NCBI GenBank assembly: GCA_032717465.1
Contig: CM064657.1
Span: forward strand, 23,408,848 to 23,472,847
DNA from: Coenobita brevimanus
Lineage: Eukaryota > Arthropoda > Malacostraca > Decapoda > Coenobitidae
Direction of reading: 5' to 3'
DNA length: 64,000 nucleotides
Shown here: in pieces, positions 36,677-49,374 of the stretch
Position numbering within the stretch: the stretch's first letter is position 1
Layout: the number at the start of each line of letters is the position of its first letter
Notes under the pieces: model-generated
What the model saw: the letters and a program-made list of their open reading frames with translations, nothing else
Databases searched by the model: none
What the model was told of the DNA's origin: nothing
Translations under genes and position numbers: made by a program

Positions 36677-36994
36677 ATATTGCCATCGAATCAGTTGAGG
36701 TCCAGTTTGAAGTGATGTAATACAGTTCAGGAAGGCGAAGGAGAACAGCCATGGGGGGTGTCCGTGAGGGAGGGGAGGGGAGGCCGTGTGGTGGCAGGCA
36801 CTTACCGCAGAAAGCTTGCAGTGATGGAGAGGAGAGACCGGCCAGCATTTTAGGGTGAAGCAAATGAGAGAGAGAGAGAGAGATCCTAGGGTTTTAGGGG
36901 ATTGAAACAGTAACCACAGTTCGGGGACATGTTTTATTTTACTGTAGCTGACGCCAGGCGATTATAATCTGGCTGAAACTAGACGACGTTATTC

Positions 36995-37072
36995 TCGCTT
37001 AACGCTTGATGATATTGTTCTACCAAACTCCTGACGATTTTATTCAGCTAAGGAAAGACGTCTTTGGGCTGT
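36995..37072 (+). repeat. R1 repeat copy
   Basis: Core TGACGATTTTATTCAGCTAA followed by GGAAAGACGTC. Confidence 0.55.
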
Positions 37073-37074
37073 AT

Positions 37075-38225
37075 GGGTCATGTCACATCACGAGTAAAAC
37101 TGGGAATGGCGGACGTAGAGTGAGACATTCAGGAAGGCAGGACCACGCCGATTTTATGAGTGGGAGAAACTGTCGCTTAACTTTTCAAACGCAGAGGAAA
37201 ACTGCAAACGAGGATGAGGCAGCAGGTGGAGGTGCGGCGGTGAGAGGCGGGAAAGAGGCGCGCCGATGGTGCTGCAGGAGCCCTCCATAGCATCATCGTA
37301 TTTTAGGAGGCTTGGTAGCACCTCTTCCCTAGCGATTCATTTAGCACATTACACCTTAACATTCTGTTATATATTATTTATGTCAATCTAATATCGCGAC
37401 GGAAGAAGTGTTACAATATCTCCTGAGACACTTAGAATACAACCATATTCATCCGCTCCTCGGAGAGCCACTAACGCAGCGCTGTTGTTTCCTGGCTTAA
37501 TAACAGACGTAATAACAGCCAGTCGTTCACATTTACTGCGCTGTAATGGAGCAGACAATCTCTTTCTCCGGCTGCTCACTCGCTAGACCCGTGTGCGGCT
37601 CCTCTGCCCGTCCATGTGGAGCCGAGCCCAGCCGTATGATTGTGAAGGAGAGTAAAGTTGGCTATTACACTGAGGAGTGAGGTGGTCCATTAGGAGAGCT
37701 GCCGGCAAGAGGCTGAGTCTGTGAAGGCTAGAGGGGGATGTCAGACGCTGCCGGTGATGACTTGAGTCCATCCCTTCAGTCTGATGGTTCTGTATCTGTT
37801 GCAGTCAGTATTAGATCCACTGCAGGACCGAACATTCTCCTTTTAGGAAGAGTGATAGTGAGAATTAACCCTTCCCACTGCTGGCGAAGCACGAATGGGG
37901 AAGGGATATGTGTGGGGAGGGCGATGCATCTAAAAGTCGAAATTTTGTATTGGCTATAACTGTTGGTTGTAATCAGTAAAACCGACAGGGTGTAATATTA
38001 TGAAGGGACATAATATCAACATCCAACTTGAATGTCCACCACGGCGTGGTGATACCTAAACTTCGGTATCACCCATACCGAGATGTGTCCGCTTACCACC
38101 GAACCGCCACGGTTCTTAAAATCGATGAGGTACCTTTTATTTCATTCTTGCTGCCTGAAGCCACTTTTATTTTACTTAAGAAGAGGCATTGCCAAGGACA
38201 CAGTAAATGAAATTGTATTTAGCCC
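37075..38225. other. No recognised gene; diverged direct repeat
   Basis: The segment 37668-37760 (ACTGAGGAGTGAGGTGG, CTGCCGG) resembles 38318-38425 (ACTAAGGAGTGGGATGG, GAGGCTGCCGG). No open frame matches a known family. Confidence 0.35.
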
Positions 38226-38227
38226 CA

Positions 38228-38325
38228 GCAGTTAGAAAATTCTCTCCTTAGCTAAATAAAATTGTCAAGAGACAACAGGAAGTAAATAAATATAACGCCC
38301 TCTGACTGAAGACATTAAACTAAGG
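38228..38325 (-). repeat. R1 repeat copy
   Basis: TCTCTCCTTAGCTAAATAAA then ATTGTCAAGAG, CAACAGGAAGTAAATAAA and a GACTGAAGACATTAAA end. Confidence 0.5.
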
Positions 38326-38424
38326 AGTGGGATGGACCACTGGGATAGGTCGCTGCACGAGATCTGGAGAGCTGAGACTACCATACACTTGAGTGGGAGA
38401 TTAGAGGCTGCCGGTAATTACTCA

Positions 38425-38675
38425 TGGGTTAGGATGTTGGCGCATTCATTAGGGTGATGGTTGAATTAGGCTGATGACGCGTGGATTAGGGTGATTATCG
38501 TGCACGGTGATGGTGCAGAAATTGGAACGAAGTATGATGACAACGCGCGGAGCAGAATGATGATGCATGAATTAAAAAAAAAGGGTGATATTATGGATGA
38601 CTTATTTTGATGACACACCAAGTGGAACAAGTTAGGATGATGATGCGTGATATGCGCTGATGATGATGGGCGTAG
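38425..38675. repeat. Degenerate TTAGG-GTGATGATGCG repeat
   Basis: Units of about 30-36 bp such as TTAGGGTGATGG, AGGCTGATGACGCGTGGATT and AGGATGATGATGCGTGA recur irregularly. Confidence 0.5.
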
Positions 38676-39428
38676 ATCCTGGGAGAGACGAAGGGATAAA
38701 TCACCTGCAACTGGGTTGAGAGGATATCTTGTGTTCATCCTCCCCTTTAAGTTCAAGCAATTAGAAAAAAAAAAAAAAAAAAAAGCCAAATTAAATCAGT
38801 AAGTACTTTCAGAGGGCTTACGGTGTCTGCCCTGAAAACTTATAAAACCATGACAACGGAAACAACAGAAAATATTGCAACATAATAAAAATGTTAATTG
38901 ATCCCCTAGAGCATGCTAAGCTTTAACAATGGGCTCAGATTTGACGATGGAATGGTGCCTGTTTTTGTTACAAGGAACGAATTTTGCCATTTTTCTTGTC
39001 CTCATGCTGCCTGTTATTTTGTTTACGTTTGGTGAAATTTATGTACAAACAGTTTTATTAGCTCACGTCCCAGGGCGGTGGCCTTCTCTTCTTTCTAAAT
39101 CAGTGTTTCTTAACCTTTTTCTGCAGCAACCCACATTCTGAAAATGAGGCAGTCTCGGCGATGCTTGACGCCACACGAATAAATTTCACCCATGATATAC
39201 TTGTATCCAGGTTAGGTTAATACAGGTGATGGCAAATAATTTATCGGTAATATAACATACTAACCTTAAACTTACTTTCGTATCATGACAGCCCGATAAT
39301 AATACATTAAAATAATCACCTGATACTGCATCGTAATTTCGTGGTTGGTTATGATTATACGTTCATAGAACTGTAAAAGTATTTACAGATATTATTTATA
39401 GTTTATGCTTCCAGTTTACATGTGTATG

Positions 39429-39431
<3 letters not shown>

Positions 39432-39498
<67 letters not shown>
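39432..39498. repeat. (AC)n flanking SINE copy 1 (left)
   Basis: About 33 AC units directly before the SINE head. Confidence 0.95.
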
Positions 39499-39500
<2 letters not shown>

Positions 39501-39501
39501 C

Positions 39502-39757
39502 ACCGCTCGCTGGTGCAGTGGTAACGTTCTCGCCTGCCAAATGGTGGACGGGAGTTCGCGCCTCGCTCAGGTTGCGAAAAGTTTCACTGACGAAGTGGGT
39601 GGTTACTGTCCCCCTTGAGCAAGGGGACGAGTGTGTGCGTGTGTGAAGGTCACAGCCTTGCCCTTAGATCGGACTATATGAGCTCTCAGCTCCCTTCCGG
39701 GAGGGTAAAAAGCTGACGATCACGACCATCAAGTGATCCTGACCAACCCGGTGAATT
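39502..39757 (+). mobile_element. tRNA-derived SINE, copy 1 (256 bp)
   Basis: The head has an A-box-like TGGTGCAGTGGTAACG (from 39511) and a B-box-like GGAGTTCGCGCC (about 39551). The body contains a GTGTGTGCGTGTGTG tract, GGTCACAGCCTTGCCC, a palindromic CTCCCTTCCGGGAGG and ends CCGGTGAATT. A copy of identical length and about 95% identity lies reversed at 49956-50211. (AC)n borders both ends. Confidence 0.85.
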
Positions 39758-39774
39758 ACACACACACACACACA
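39758..39774. repeat. (AC)n flanking SINE copy 1 (right)
   Basis: Eight AC units at the SINE 3' end. Confidence 0.9.
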
Positions 39775-40400
39775 TTTACGTATCCAACTCTCACATTAAT
39801 TTTGGACCATCGCATTTGTCGTTTATTCTTTTCACTTGATTTTTAGAGGATTACCCCCTGTGGAATCTGTCTTGGGTTGATTAACACTATTCCTGCACAT
39901 TGTGAAATTATACAAACCTGTGACTCATGGGTGGTAAACAAACTCGACAGGTGTAAGCAGGGGAAAAAAAAATCGGCAGATGTGTGTGTACTAGCGAGAA
40001 CAGCTCATCCAGAAACCTTTAACCCTTTTGACTCAAGAACTTTTATCGGTTGGGCAAAGTCTCTTGGCGCAAGCATGAATAAAATAACAGGAGCGACCAT
40101 AGCAACGAAAGAGATAATGTTTTAGAGACTTGGAAATGAAAGAAAATGCACTTGTGTTGTCGCCTACTGTGTGTTGATATGGGAGCGTTTCCATTTTTTG
40201 TTTTAAATATATCAAACTACTGTACTTTATTTTAATACCATTCTAGCGCTAGCTTGGCTAGCCAAGTGGCGATTGCCTTTGCGTGGGGAGGTTCATTTTA
40301 TCTTGCTCCTTTGCTTTTGACTTTCCTGTTTTTTTCAGTGCTCAGCTGCACCTGTACAAGTTTGTTCTGTATATTGACGTGGGAGGTTCATGATATATCT
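39775..40400. other. No recognised gene
   Basis: Mixed sequence, including TTTAACCCTTTTGACTC at about 40018, which may be an R1 end. Confidence 0.4.
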
Positions 40401-40419
40401 CGCGGTTATTCTTTACATT

Positions 40420-41600
40420 TCCTTTTTTTTTTTTTTTTTTTTTCTTTTTTTAACCTGCTGTCCTTCACCAGTACTTTCAATTTTTCCTCCTTTAATTTTT
40501 CTAATTATAGTTGTTTTCTTTAACTCTCTTTCATCTTTGCTCTACTTTTCTCATCGATTTAATAATCATAATTATACCCATTATATCGTTATCTCACCTT
40601 TACTATCGATTTTTCCTACTTTCATAGACGTAATGCCTACTGTCGTGTTATTTTTCAGTTTTGCTTTCTATTCTTCCTTCTTATCTCATTTAGATAATTA
40701 CACCCAGTTACATCAGTATCTCCAATCTTATCCCCCAACTCTTCCCTAAAGTTTCATTCTTAAAATTGCACCTGTCTTGTTATCTTTCGCCTGCGCTTTT
40801 TACTCTTTTACTCTGTCCGCGGCTTTCATTGTTATAATCACACCCATTGGTCCTCGTTATCTTTCACATTTTCTCTTTACCTGCTTTCATTGTTTTAATT
40901 ATATCTGGTGTCTCTCCTAATTTTACAGTTTTATAGTCTCCTTACTTCTTTCTCTGTTACAACTATACTCTTTGCATCTAGCTAACTCTCATCTTTGCTC
41001 TTTAATTTTCCCACTTATTCCCGTGCTATAATTATACCTGTCTGACATCAGAGTGTGTCTAATACTGTATTTAGAAGAGGGACGCCTGTGTTATTTCCCA
41101 CTCACATTAACTTCCTTCGTTCATTACAGTGTTTACTCCTGTTATCTCCCATCACCTTTGCTATCTCTCCCTCCCTTTTTTTTTCTTTCGGTGCTATTGT
41201 ACCTGTTGTTACATTTTATTATGTAAGGCTCTGATTTGAGCGTTATTTTTCGCAGTTCTTATTGCGCCTGTTATCTCTCAGTATCTCTCATTTTGTTTTT
41301 CATGCATCTCTCTCATAGTCGCTGTTGTTATAGTTACAGGACGTTACCTCTTTCCTTTAATCTCCACTGTTCCTCTTTGTTTCGTTGTCATAATTCCCGT
41401 TGTTGTAATTGTCGTTGAGCCATTTATCACACCAATCCTGTCTACTCTTAGTGCTTTTCGTTATGATTAAAACTGTTTTCTCTCGTTATTTCTCACTATT
41501 GTTGTATCTTCCTGCTTCTTTCGGTGTTATAATTGTCATTGTTATAATTACACCCGTTTTGATCTCCGTGTCTGTGCTTCAGTTTTCTCACGGGCGTCTT
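40420..41600. repeat. Degenerate pyrimidine-rich tandem repeat
   Basis: Blocks such as GTTATAATTACACCC-TTG, TTATCTTTCACCTTTGCTC and CTTCCTACTTTC recur about every 60-100 bp with heavy divergence. The apparent open frames are short and overlap in several frames. Confidence 0.45.
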
Positions 41601-42155
41601 CTCACGGCAGTGTTGCTCTTTCCTTCCTTCACACCTCCCTTTGCCTCCCCCTTCATCCATCCCTTTTCCCCCCACCCCCCCTCCCTCCATCAGACTCACT
41701 CATTCCCCTTGAATCAACTTCCTCTTCCCATATCGCCTGGAACGCAATCTTTCCCTCCATCAGCAGCCGTTCTCACCTCCTCTCAGTCTCGGCGTTTTCT
41801 CGTCGTGGCTTCCTCCCCGACCGGCGTAAACGGCTGTAAATAACACACTTAGAGTAAACCCGTGGAACCCATCCTGATTAGTACCACCTTGCGGGCGGGG
41901 AGAGGCGTCGTGTTGTTTGGGTTAGATTCTTATCGCGGCCGCCTGGGAGGGTCTTAGGGGCGGGGCTGGCCACTGAACCCCTCCACCACAACCACCCGAC
42001 ACCAGCCATTATCGTCTAGGGTTATTAGGCGAGGCGTTTAACTCACCCTTCCCCGACACACGGACAAATTCGAATGGGTCTGGGGCTCCGGAGTGTCAGT
42101 GTGTGGTTTTAGATGACTGATTCGCCAAGAGTTTTATCCATCTTGGGTCCGGCGC
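41600..42155. other. No recognised gene; C-rich then G-rich segments
   Basis: A C-run-rich stretch at 41640-41700 and GC-rich sequence at 41880-42010. No domain is recognised in the 144-codon frame at 41409-41843. Confidence 0.4.
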
Positions 42156-42157
42156 AC

Positions 42158-42332
42158 TCTTGGTGGTTCAGTGGCAGCGTGTATGCCTTCCAGTTTGCTT
42201 GTGTTCTGAGTTGGGGTTCATGAAAGTGGTCTGGCGGTCATTTAAGCGGGTCATGTTAGTCTGTCCTTTTCATGTGGCATTTGTGTGCATCCTGTCAGGC
42301 CATACCGATGTTATGTACGCTCCTACAGACCA

Positions 42333-42400
<68 letters not shown>
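42158..42400 (+). repeat. Possible degenerate SINE with (AC)n tail
   Basis: TGGTGGTTCAGTGGCAGCG (42161-42179) resembles a tRNA A-box region, with GGGGTTCATG about 33 bp later as a weak B box. (AC)n occupies 42332-42400. The body does not match the 256-bp SINE. Confidence 0.3.
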
Positions 42401-42404
<4 letters not shown>

Positions 42405-42815
42405 ACATAGCCAGTACAAAAGTTTCCGCATGCACAACCTCACAGCAGACATCCCCCTTCCTGATTCGTACTTGACCAGCATGAGGAAGGGTTAATTTTG
42501 GTTATTATTATCCGACAACAGATAACGTCGGTCCTGCAGCAGACCGCTTACGTACCGATACAAATATATACTGATATAGCTGTGGTGTGTGTGTGTGTGT
42601 GTGCTGAGAAGATTGATTCACCAGGAGTTTCATAGTGTGTAAGGAAACGAGTGCCGGAGATGGTCGTGGATTACACTGATTGGTAAAACAACCTCGAGCT
42701 GCGGCCAGCATCACCATCATTACACACTCTTGCCTTCGTTGGTCACATTCAGCTTGAAGCCTAGATGATGTCTTCTGTGCTGGGCATCCACTTGGAGGCC
42801 TTCAAAGTGATTCCA

Positions 42816-42988
<173 letters not shown>

Positions 42989-43073
42989 CAGTAAGAAATA
43001 ATTAGGAGATTATCCATATCATTATTGTTGTCTTTTTTACTTGACTAAAATTCAGACTAGGAAGAGCTTCGTA

Positions 43074-43164
43074 GTCCCCATTACCCATGTCTGCCGATTA
43101 TTTTTCTTGCTGCCTGCAAACGGTTTTATTCATCTCAGGAAAAAGTTCGCACTGAAGGGGTTAA
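43074..43164 (+). repeat. R1 repeat copy
   Basis: CTTGCTGCCTGCAAACGG, TTTTATTCATCTCAGG and CGCACTGAAGGGGTTAA at the end. Confidence 0.65.
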
Positions 43165-43246
43165 GGCCAGTAAAGTCTGTAGATAGTAGCCAGAATATAA
43201 TGAATATAATGGTATCGTAGTGAAGCGGCAATGAGGATTGCTTCCA

Positions 43247-43340
43247 ACCCTCTCACTACGAGAGGTCTCCCCAAAGCCTAAAAGAATAGTTTGGTGGTAA
43301 ACAAAATAAAAGAAGGTGTTGTCGTAGAGAAGAGTCAGCG
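43247..43340 (-). repeat. R1 repeat copy
   Basis: CCCTCTCACTACGAGAGGTC, TCCCCAAAGCCTAAAAGAAT and GGTGGTAAACAAAATAAAAG. Confidence 0.6.
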
Positions 43341-43507
43341 GGTCCTGTGTACATGAATAGGCGTTGTTTCCTGCTGCTTGCCTGGATGCTGACTCATGAA
43401 CTAACCGAATCGCATCAACAAGTGACGTACTCCTTTTTTTATGATTGTCTGCTGCTGACGTGTAACGGTATATGTCTCGAAGTCGAACGGTTAAAAATAC
43501 CTTATGT

Positions 43508-43612
43508 TTAAATATCTCACAACTGGTGATCTTTCCTAATCTGCATAAAATTGTGCAGTGGCAGCCTGATTAAAAAAAAAAAAAAAAGTCACCGTACTGT
43601 AGGAGTTCATCG
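43508..43612 (-). repeat. R1 repeat copy with A-tract
   Basis: ATCTTTCCTAATCTGCATAA, AATTGTGCAGTGGCAGC, an A-tract, and GTCACCGTACTGTAGGAGTT. Confidence 0.55.
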
Positions 43613-43614
43613 TT

Positions 43615-44035
43615 CAGCGCCCTGTACATGTCCAAGGCCGATCATGAGACCTCTGGCCAAAGTGGCATTTACCACAGCCTGTTCACACCAAGAACTGATA
43701 ATTAAGATCTGATTATTGTAAACTGATGGTTGCTGTCGTAGCCTTCGGGAATATTTTCATGCTTTCCTTGTCAGTCGGTCACGTCTCAGGTTATGGCAGG
43801 ACGTGAGTGTAGGCTCGTGCTCACTCAAGCGGGTATCCAAACTTGACGATACACTGTATCATTTTCTTGACCAGGAGTGGTCGTGCAGGGAGGCCTAATT
43901 ATACACCCCGTAACGTTATTTTTTCCCTAACCCTTTTAACGAGATGATGCATTTGTTGTCTAATTCTGGGTACCAGATAGACGGTGTTGTGCAGTGTAGG
44001 GGAACTGTCTTAAAGAGCTGAAGGGAGCTTTCGTT
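43615..44035. other. No recognised gene
   Basis: Mixed sequence with weak R1-like pieces near 43930-43990. Confidence 0.35.
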
Positions 44036-44039
44036 AATT

Positions 44040-44130
44040 CCATCTGTATGAGAAGTCTTCCCGAAGTTGAAGAAAATCGTATAGATAGGTAGATTGTACT
44101 AAAATGAGACGACACTATACTGAAGCACTT
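44040..44130 (-). repeat. R1 repeat copy
   Basis: TATGAGAAGTCTTCCCGAAG, TTGAAGAAAATCGT and GACACTATACTGAAGC. Confidence 0.5.
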
Positions 44131-44134
44131 ATTT

Positions 44135-44810
44135 ACGTGTGATAGTTCATCGAGATCGTTTTTACCCACTAAACCTTGGCTGACGACTTATGTAATTACA
44201 CCGACTAACACCAGATGATTTTTTCGTAACTGTCATATTCTCTCCTTTTCTTCGTTGTCTGGGCCCAACCTCACCCCACCTGCAGTTACAGAAGGACAGG
44301 ATGATGTTAATAATGATAAAACCTCTCGAAGTATAAAAATTAATCTTTTTTGCTACCACAGGTTTCCTTTAATTTAACATCATAACCTGGTGTTGGCCGA
44401 GACAGAATAAAAGCATCTAAAATCGAGGCTGTTGGGATAAAACAGAGAATCCGAAAGTGCTGGAAAACCTACATCCTGTGATAACCAGTTTTGAAACTCA
44501 CGGTCAAAGTAAAACGGGCTGGACATCTCACTGCAGAATGTGATCTGTAACATGGCATGCAGGCCAACTAGATTCATTACTCATAGCTGGTCCACATACG
44601 ATCCTCGCAGTGTAGGTGCCTTCAGACACCTTAGTATTTTCAGTTTTAAGTATAACGTGGTAAAGCTTGTTTATTATTTTAGTCAGATTTTCATAGCCGT
44701 TTGTCTACACGGTTTTCCTTATTAATTAGATGTCATATTCCTATGCTTATCTCTGAGCATTTTTAAAATCTGGTGAGAGGAATATAACTGTAGTCTTTTT
44801 ACTTTAACCC
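44135..44810. other. No recognised gene
   Basis: A+T-rich mixed sequence; short frames lack domains. Confidence 0.35.
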
Positions 44811-44811
44811 G

Positions 44812-45000
44812 ACCTAAAATTGCCATCTCTCCATCTTGACTGCCGAGTTGTAAGAGTAGATTAACACGAGAATGTGCTGCCAGTCATGATGAAGCACTAT
44901 GGGAAGGCACTTGGCCCATAGCATTGTCCTTTTCTGCTACTGAACTATATGAAATAAGCCTCAAAAAGGAAGCAGATTTAGGCCAGGGTACGTAAAAGAA
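44812..45000 (+). repeat. Dispersed repeat pair member B
   Basis: Partner of 3545-3745 on the same strand, from GACCTAAAATTGCCATC to the CAGGGTACGTAAAAG segment. Confidence 0.5.
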
Positions 45001-45650
45001 TTATGGCTATTAAATGCTCGAAACATACTCGCATGCTTGCACAGTGAAGCTCGTAATATATGTAAATATATGGATCTTAAAGTTAGCAGAGGGAGAGATG
45101 TTATTGCTTCATGCGTGGAAGGGAATTCCCAGAGCACTGGTAATTGGTCTTTGAAAAAAGGCACCACTAAAGAGAGACGAGGTCGGACTTCTTTGGCTTC
45201 CTTCCTTCATCACTCAGCAAAAACCTGTCAGGACATGTGTGAAGTTAGCGGTGATAGTAATTGGTCCTGACACCATAAGTTATATGAAGATAATTTGGAG
45301 TCATGTCTGCATAGACATTAATTAAGCTGTCACTCGTAATTTGGAGGCCATGAAAGTAACATGACCTGTATGTACGAGGAAGTGTAAGAAAGGTCTTCAT
45401 TTTATCATGTTTTACGAAAAGACGTATGCATTTCAATAAGGTTGAAAGTGATAATGATTTTCTTATTTCAACTATGTACTCAGGAGTAATTTTGTTACCA
45501 GACTGTTGTGGTTGTGTAGGACTGGAATGGTAATACTGTACGTTGGCCCGTGCACAGACATATGGGTGGTTCGCATAAATCAGTGAACGCAGTCTTATCG
45601 AAATTCACATCCCATCTCTCCCTTACCCCAACTGGGAATTGATCATGTGG

Positions 45651-45940
<290 letters not shown>

Positions 45941-45944
45941 TTGC

Positions 45945-46018
45945 GCATGATGATTTTATTCAGCTTATTAAAGACCAGATTAAAGAGCACATTTCATGAA
46001 TAATTGTTATTAACCCAT
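45945..46018 (+). repeat. R1 repeat fragment
   Basis: Core GATGATTTTATTCAGCTTA at 45949-45967. Confidence 0.45.
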
Positions 46019-46118
46019 TTATTAAGAAAACAGCCTAATTGTTAACTATTTTGATCCCACCAAATGATTATATTGCATTTAAAAATCACCTCTACTGAAG
46101 AGATGCGAACTGTGTCAA

Positions 46119-46221
46119 TTAACCCATCTACTGTAGTACAGTGACATCCTGTAGGCTAAATTCTTCTTGCTACTGCACAACGATTTTATTCGCCATGGGG
46201 AAGATGGCCGTAATGGGTTTA
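46119..46221 (+). repeat. R1 repeat copy
   Basis: TTAACCCATCTACTGTAGTA, TTCTTGCTACTGCACAACG, ATTTTATTCGCC and a GTAATGGGTTTA end. Confidence 0.6.
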
Positions 46222-46224
46222 CTG

Positions 46225-46985
46225 CAGTTAAATTAAGAGAGAGGCAGATTTCCACGTGGCGTATCGAAAGCTTGGTAGGATTTGCATTGAAAGTGTCTTA
46301 GCAAATTTTTTTATTTAGGTTCTTTATTTACCATTCGGTACAAGCCCCAACACTCTGGGGAACATTGTCCCTGAAGTCCAAGCAGGGAAGGATGCATGAG
46401 GGAGAGAAAAAACACTTTGATACCTTAGGGCACAGAAGGAATAGAAGTAATTATCATTACATGCACAGCAATGAACAAAGACATACAATGACACATACAT
46501 GGTATAAAGTTGTCGCTGTAATTATCATTACAAGTTTTGAGATAAGCAAAATGGTACATAGGTACACACTCATGTACATACGTATGCATTTAGAGGCACA
46601 TATGCACACAAACATATACGTATTTATCTCTGCATACATGTGTATATTCACGTACTGTACACATAGCCATAGGCATACTGTAGGTACAGGGTAGGTACGC
46701 ATGCATATTTATAAAAATATGGGTACAAGTATGTGTACAGGCGTGCATACATATACATATGCTACATGCACATATATATATAGGACGTATTAGGGAGACA
46801 TATATATACATATACACCATTAATAGAGACATATACATAGTCACATACACAGGTAGATAGATAGACAAAAACGATATGAATTGTAAAATTACCTCGATTC
46901 AAAATCCCAGCATAAGGACAATACATGCACATGCACCTGATGTGTACGTACGTGTGTGGACAACACACACTTCCATATAAATACA
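46225..46985. other. No gene; CATA/TACA-rich sequence
   Basis: From about 46550 to 46860 the sequence is dominated by ACATA, GTACA and CACATA pieces, probably a decayed microsatellite. Confidence 0.45.
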
Positions 46986-47063
<78 letters not shown>

Positions 47064-47160
47064 TATATCTTTCACTCTATATATATATAGAGGGTCAACT
47101 GCGCAATGCAATCAGTGACATCAGCAGTGTGTATATATATATACACACATATATATACCA
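46986..47160. repeat. (TA)n array with an embedded LINE 3'UTR fragment
   Basis: TA at 46988-47060 begins after ACTG and ends with ACAGT. The segment 47091-47127 (AGGGTCAACTGCGCAATGCA, ATCAGTGACATCAGCAG) matches 33688-33724 in the 3' part of the LINE at 33546-35931 at 35 of 37 positions. It is bordered on both sides by short TA runs. Confidence 0.8.
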
Positions 47161-47710
47161 ATATGTCCCATCACTGTCCCAGCGCCAGGACATTACAATG
47201 AAAGGAAGTCGGGGTGAAGTGTGGAATGTATTCGAGTACAGTACATCAAGATGTGACGAGGACCTCTGGCTGTTTCAGTCCCCCCTCAATAAGGATCCGT
47301 TTTCCCATGACGCGTTGTCTTTCCCTAAGTTTTTGTGTCCCTTTATCTCTGCCTATCTTCTATACAAGGCCAGATCACCTCACAATGTTTATTTGTCCCA
47401 CAACGTCAACACAACGAACAACAAGTTTCTAGATCCCTGTGGTTCAATGAAATTGGACCTGAGCGACATTTGCCATATTATTTGGTGTGTTTGATAATTC
47501 TGTGTGGGTAATAATGTAGCTGGATACCAAATTCTTTAATTTTAGTGAGTGCTATAATAGCGTATCATAGTAGGTGTCGATTTCTCATTGACGTGTAATA
47601 CCGTACTGTATTGCAGTAACCATATCCATAAAGTCAGATTTGTTTATTGTGATGATACAGCCGACCTGGATCCTTTTTTAGATATGAATAGAATTTTTGT
47701 ATGTTCACTC
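47160..47710. other. No recognised gene
   Basis: A 189-codon open frame (46925-47494) passes through the TA array and continues into this stretch. No domain is recognised in the part beyond the repeat. Confidence 0.4.
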
Positions 47711-47711
47711 A

Positions 47712-47716
<5 letters not shown>

Positions 47717-47804
<88 letters not shown>
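47717..47804. repeat. (TA)n then (TG)n microsatellite
   Basis: About 45 bp TA followed by 41 bp TG. Confidence 0.95.
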
Positions 47805-48690
47805 ACATGATATTATGTAGTTGCTGAAACAGGACATGCAGTAGAGTATCTAAGAGTCCTTTTTCCTGTTAAAATGTTTTTCATAAAGATAAGTTGAGTT
47901 AGTGTCAACTAGACTGGACAGCCAAGAAAAAAAGCATCGTACCACTTGACTCACGGAGGCCATTCGCTACGATGATAGCATTAAGCTACTCATGCTGCCT
48001 CCAGACGATTCCATCCAACGATGAAGAGGCCCTGCACACCGATGTGGTTAGTAAAGGTTACATCTAACTCCTCCGTTTCAATAATCTTTCTTAAAACATT
48101 CAGAAATTGCAAAAATAAAACAGAATAGACGTCATCGTAGGGAAATGGTTACTGTTGTGAAACATGAACGAAGCACTGTGACATATGGACAGCCCTGTGT
48201 TGCTAATACAAATATTACTCTCGGTAGTGTTTAGCTTTTTCGTTCGTTTAAAGATTTCCTGCACCTATAGTGCAGGCCGGGCCATACATTAACCCGGTCA
48301 GTGGGGTGTGGGCCGACTTAAAAAATAGTAAGGGGGAAGACTTCCTGTCTTCTGGCTGGCTTTGTGGTGTGTGAGTGTTTAGCTCTCAGAATTCCGTAAA
48401 ACAGCACGATACAGGAATCATGTAGTCTGAAGTAGCAATTAATGGATTCTTCTGTGTCCAGGGAGTTTGGTCATTTTCATATACATCCAGTGACACACGG
48501 TCCTTTTTTTTTTTATTTCATTATTTATTTATTTGTACATCGGATCCAAGTGGTCGTATAGTCACGAACAGTAATACCTTCAGTCCGATGTATTTTTTCA
48601 TTGTACATGCTATTTTTCGTAAGAATTTCTTTCTCCGTACCAAAGGCGAGTGGGTGTGAAAGGACTAAGGAAGGCTAGTAATAGCTCTTG
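47805..48690. other. No recognised gene
   Basis: Mixed sequence. A weak R1-like piece (AATACCTTCAGTCCGATG) is at about 48572. Confidence 0.35.
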
Positions 48691-48694
48691 CAGC

Positions 48695-48775
48695 ACAGAA
48701 GGTCTCTCCAGAGCTGAGTGCAATCGCCTGGCAGTAGCAGGAATAAAATATAGAACACGCCATCTCAGTTATCGG
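48695..48775 (-). repeat. R1 repeat copy
   Basis: AAGGTCTCTCCAGAGCTGAG, TGCAATCGCCTGGCAGTAGC and AGGAATAAAATATAGAACAC. Confidence 0.6.
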
Positions 48776-48822
48776 ATTTTAGTAATTTACTGAAACGATC
48801 GGCTATCACACTCTGTCCTGAC

Positions 48823-48915
48823 TAACAACCCCGTCAGTGTGCGATGACATTTTTTCTTGCTGCCGGCTGACAGTGTTATATACCATAAATCACTCGTAGT
48901 GAAACGGTTAGAAAT
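48823..48915 (+). repeat. R1 repeat copy
   Basis: AACAACCCCGTCAGTGTGCG, TTCTTGCTGCCGGCTGACAG and CTCGTAGTGAAACGGTTAG. Confidence 0.6.
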
Positions 48916-48999
48916 ATTTTCTGTTTACCATGAGATGATTTTTAAAAAACTCTATTGCTTGTACAGCACGATGACGTCTTGTTAAGTTGGAATTTTTAC

Positions 49000-49060
49000 C
49001 AGCAAACGATTTTATTCGGCAAAGGAAACAACTCTCGTGCAGAAGAGGTTCAAAGCAGGC
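49000..49060 (+). repeat. R1 repeat fragment
   Basis: CAGCAAACGATTTTATTCGG, AAAGGAAACAACTCTCGTGC. Confidence 0.5.
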
Positions 49061-49374
49061 CGCCCCCCCCCTTTTTTTTTAACTCCTTAAGAATAAATGT
49101 GCATTTTAATAGAATGCATATTCGTCCTAACGCCAGTCACTTGTACTCAACACAAGAAGGACGTGTAGTGTTGAAATGGATACTAGTCTGCAGGTAGGCT
49201 TCCAGCTTGGCCAGCCCCACCATTACCCTTCTTAAATAACGCCACGACGGCCGCTTCCAGTTCCACGTGTGGCAAATTCAGGAACGGATATTACGGGATC
49301 ACCACCAGCCAATTACCCGCCAGGCAAAAAGGTCCTGATGGAGGGGATGCTCAGGCCTGGCAACATCATCACGG

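Noticed and set aside
39097..39160. A hAT-like left terminus (CAGTGTTTCTTAACC)
   Set aside because: I could not find a matching right terminus or an octamer duplication, so the element cannot be delimited.
39502..39575. A functional tRNA gene
   Set aside because: A and B boxes are present but the cloverleaf stems do not pair well, and a full SINE body follows in two copies.
46925..47494. A 189-codon frame that includes non-repetitive sequence after a TA array
   Set aside because: The first third is (TA)n translation; the rest has no recognised domain and no supporting signal.
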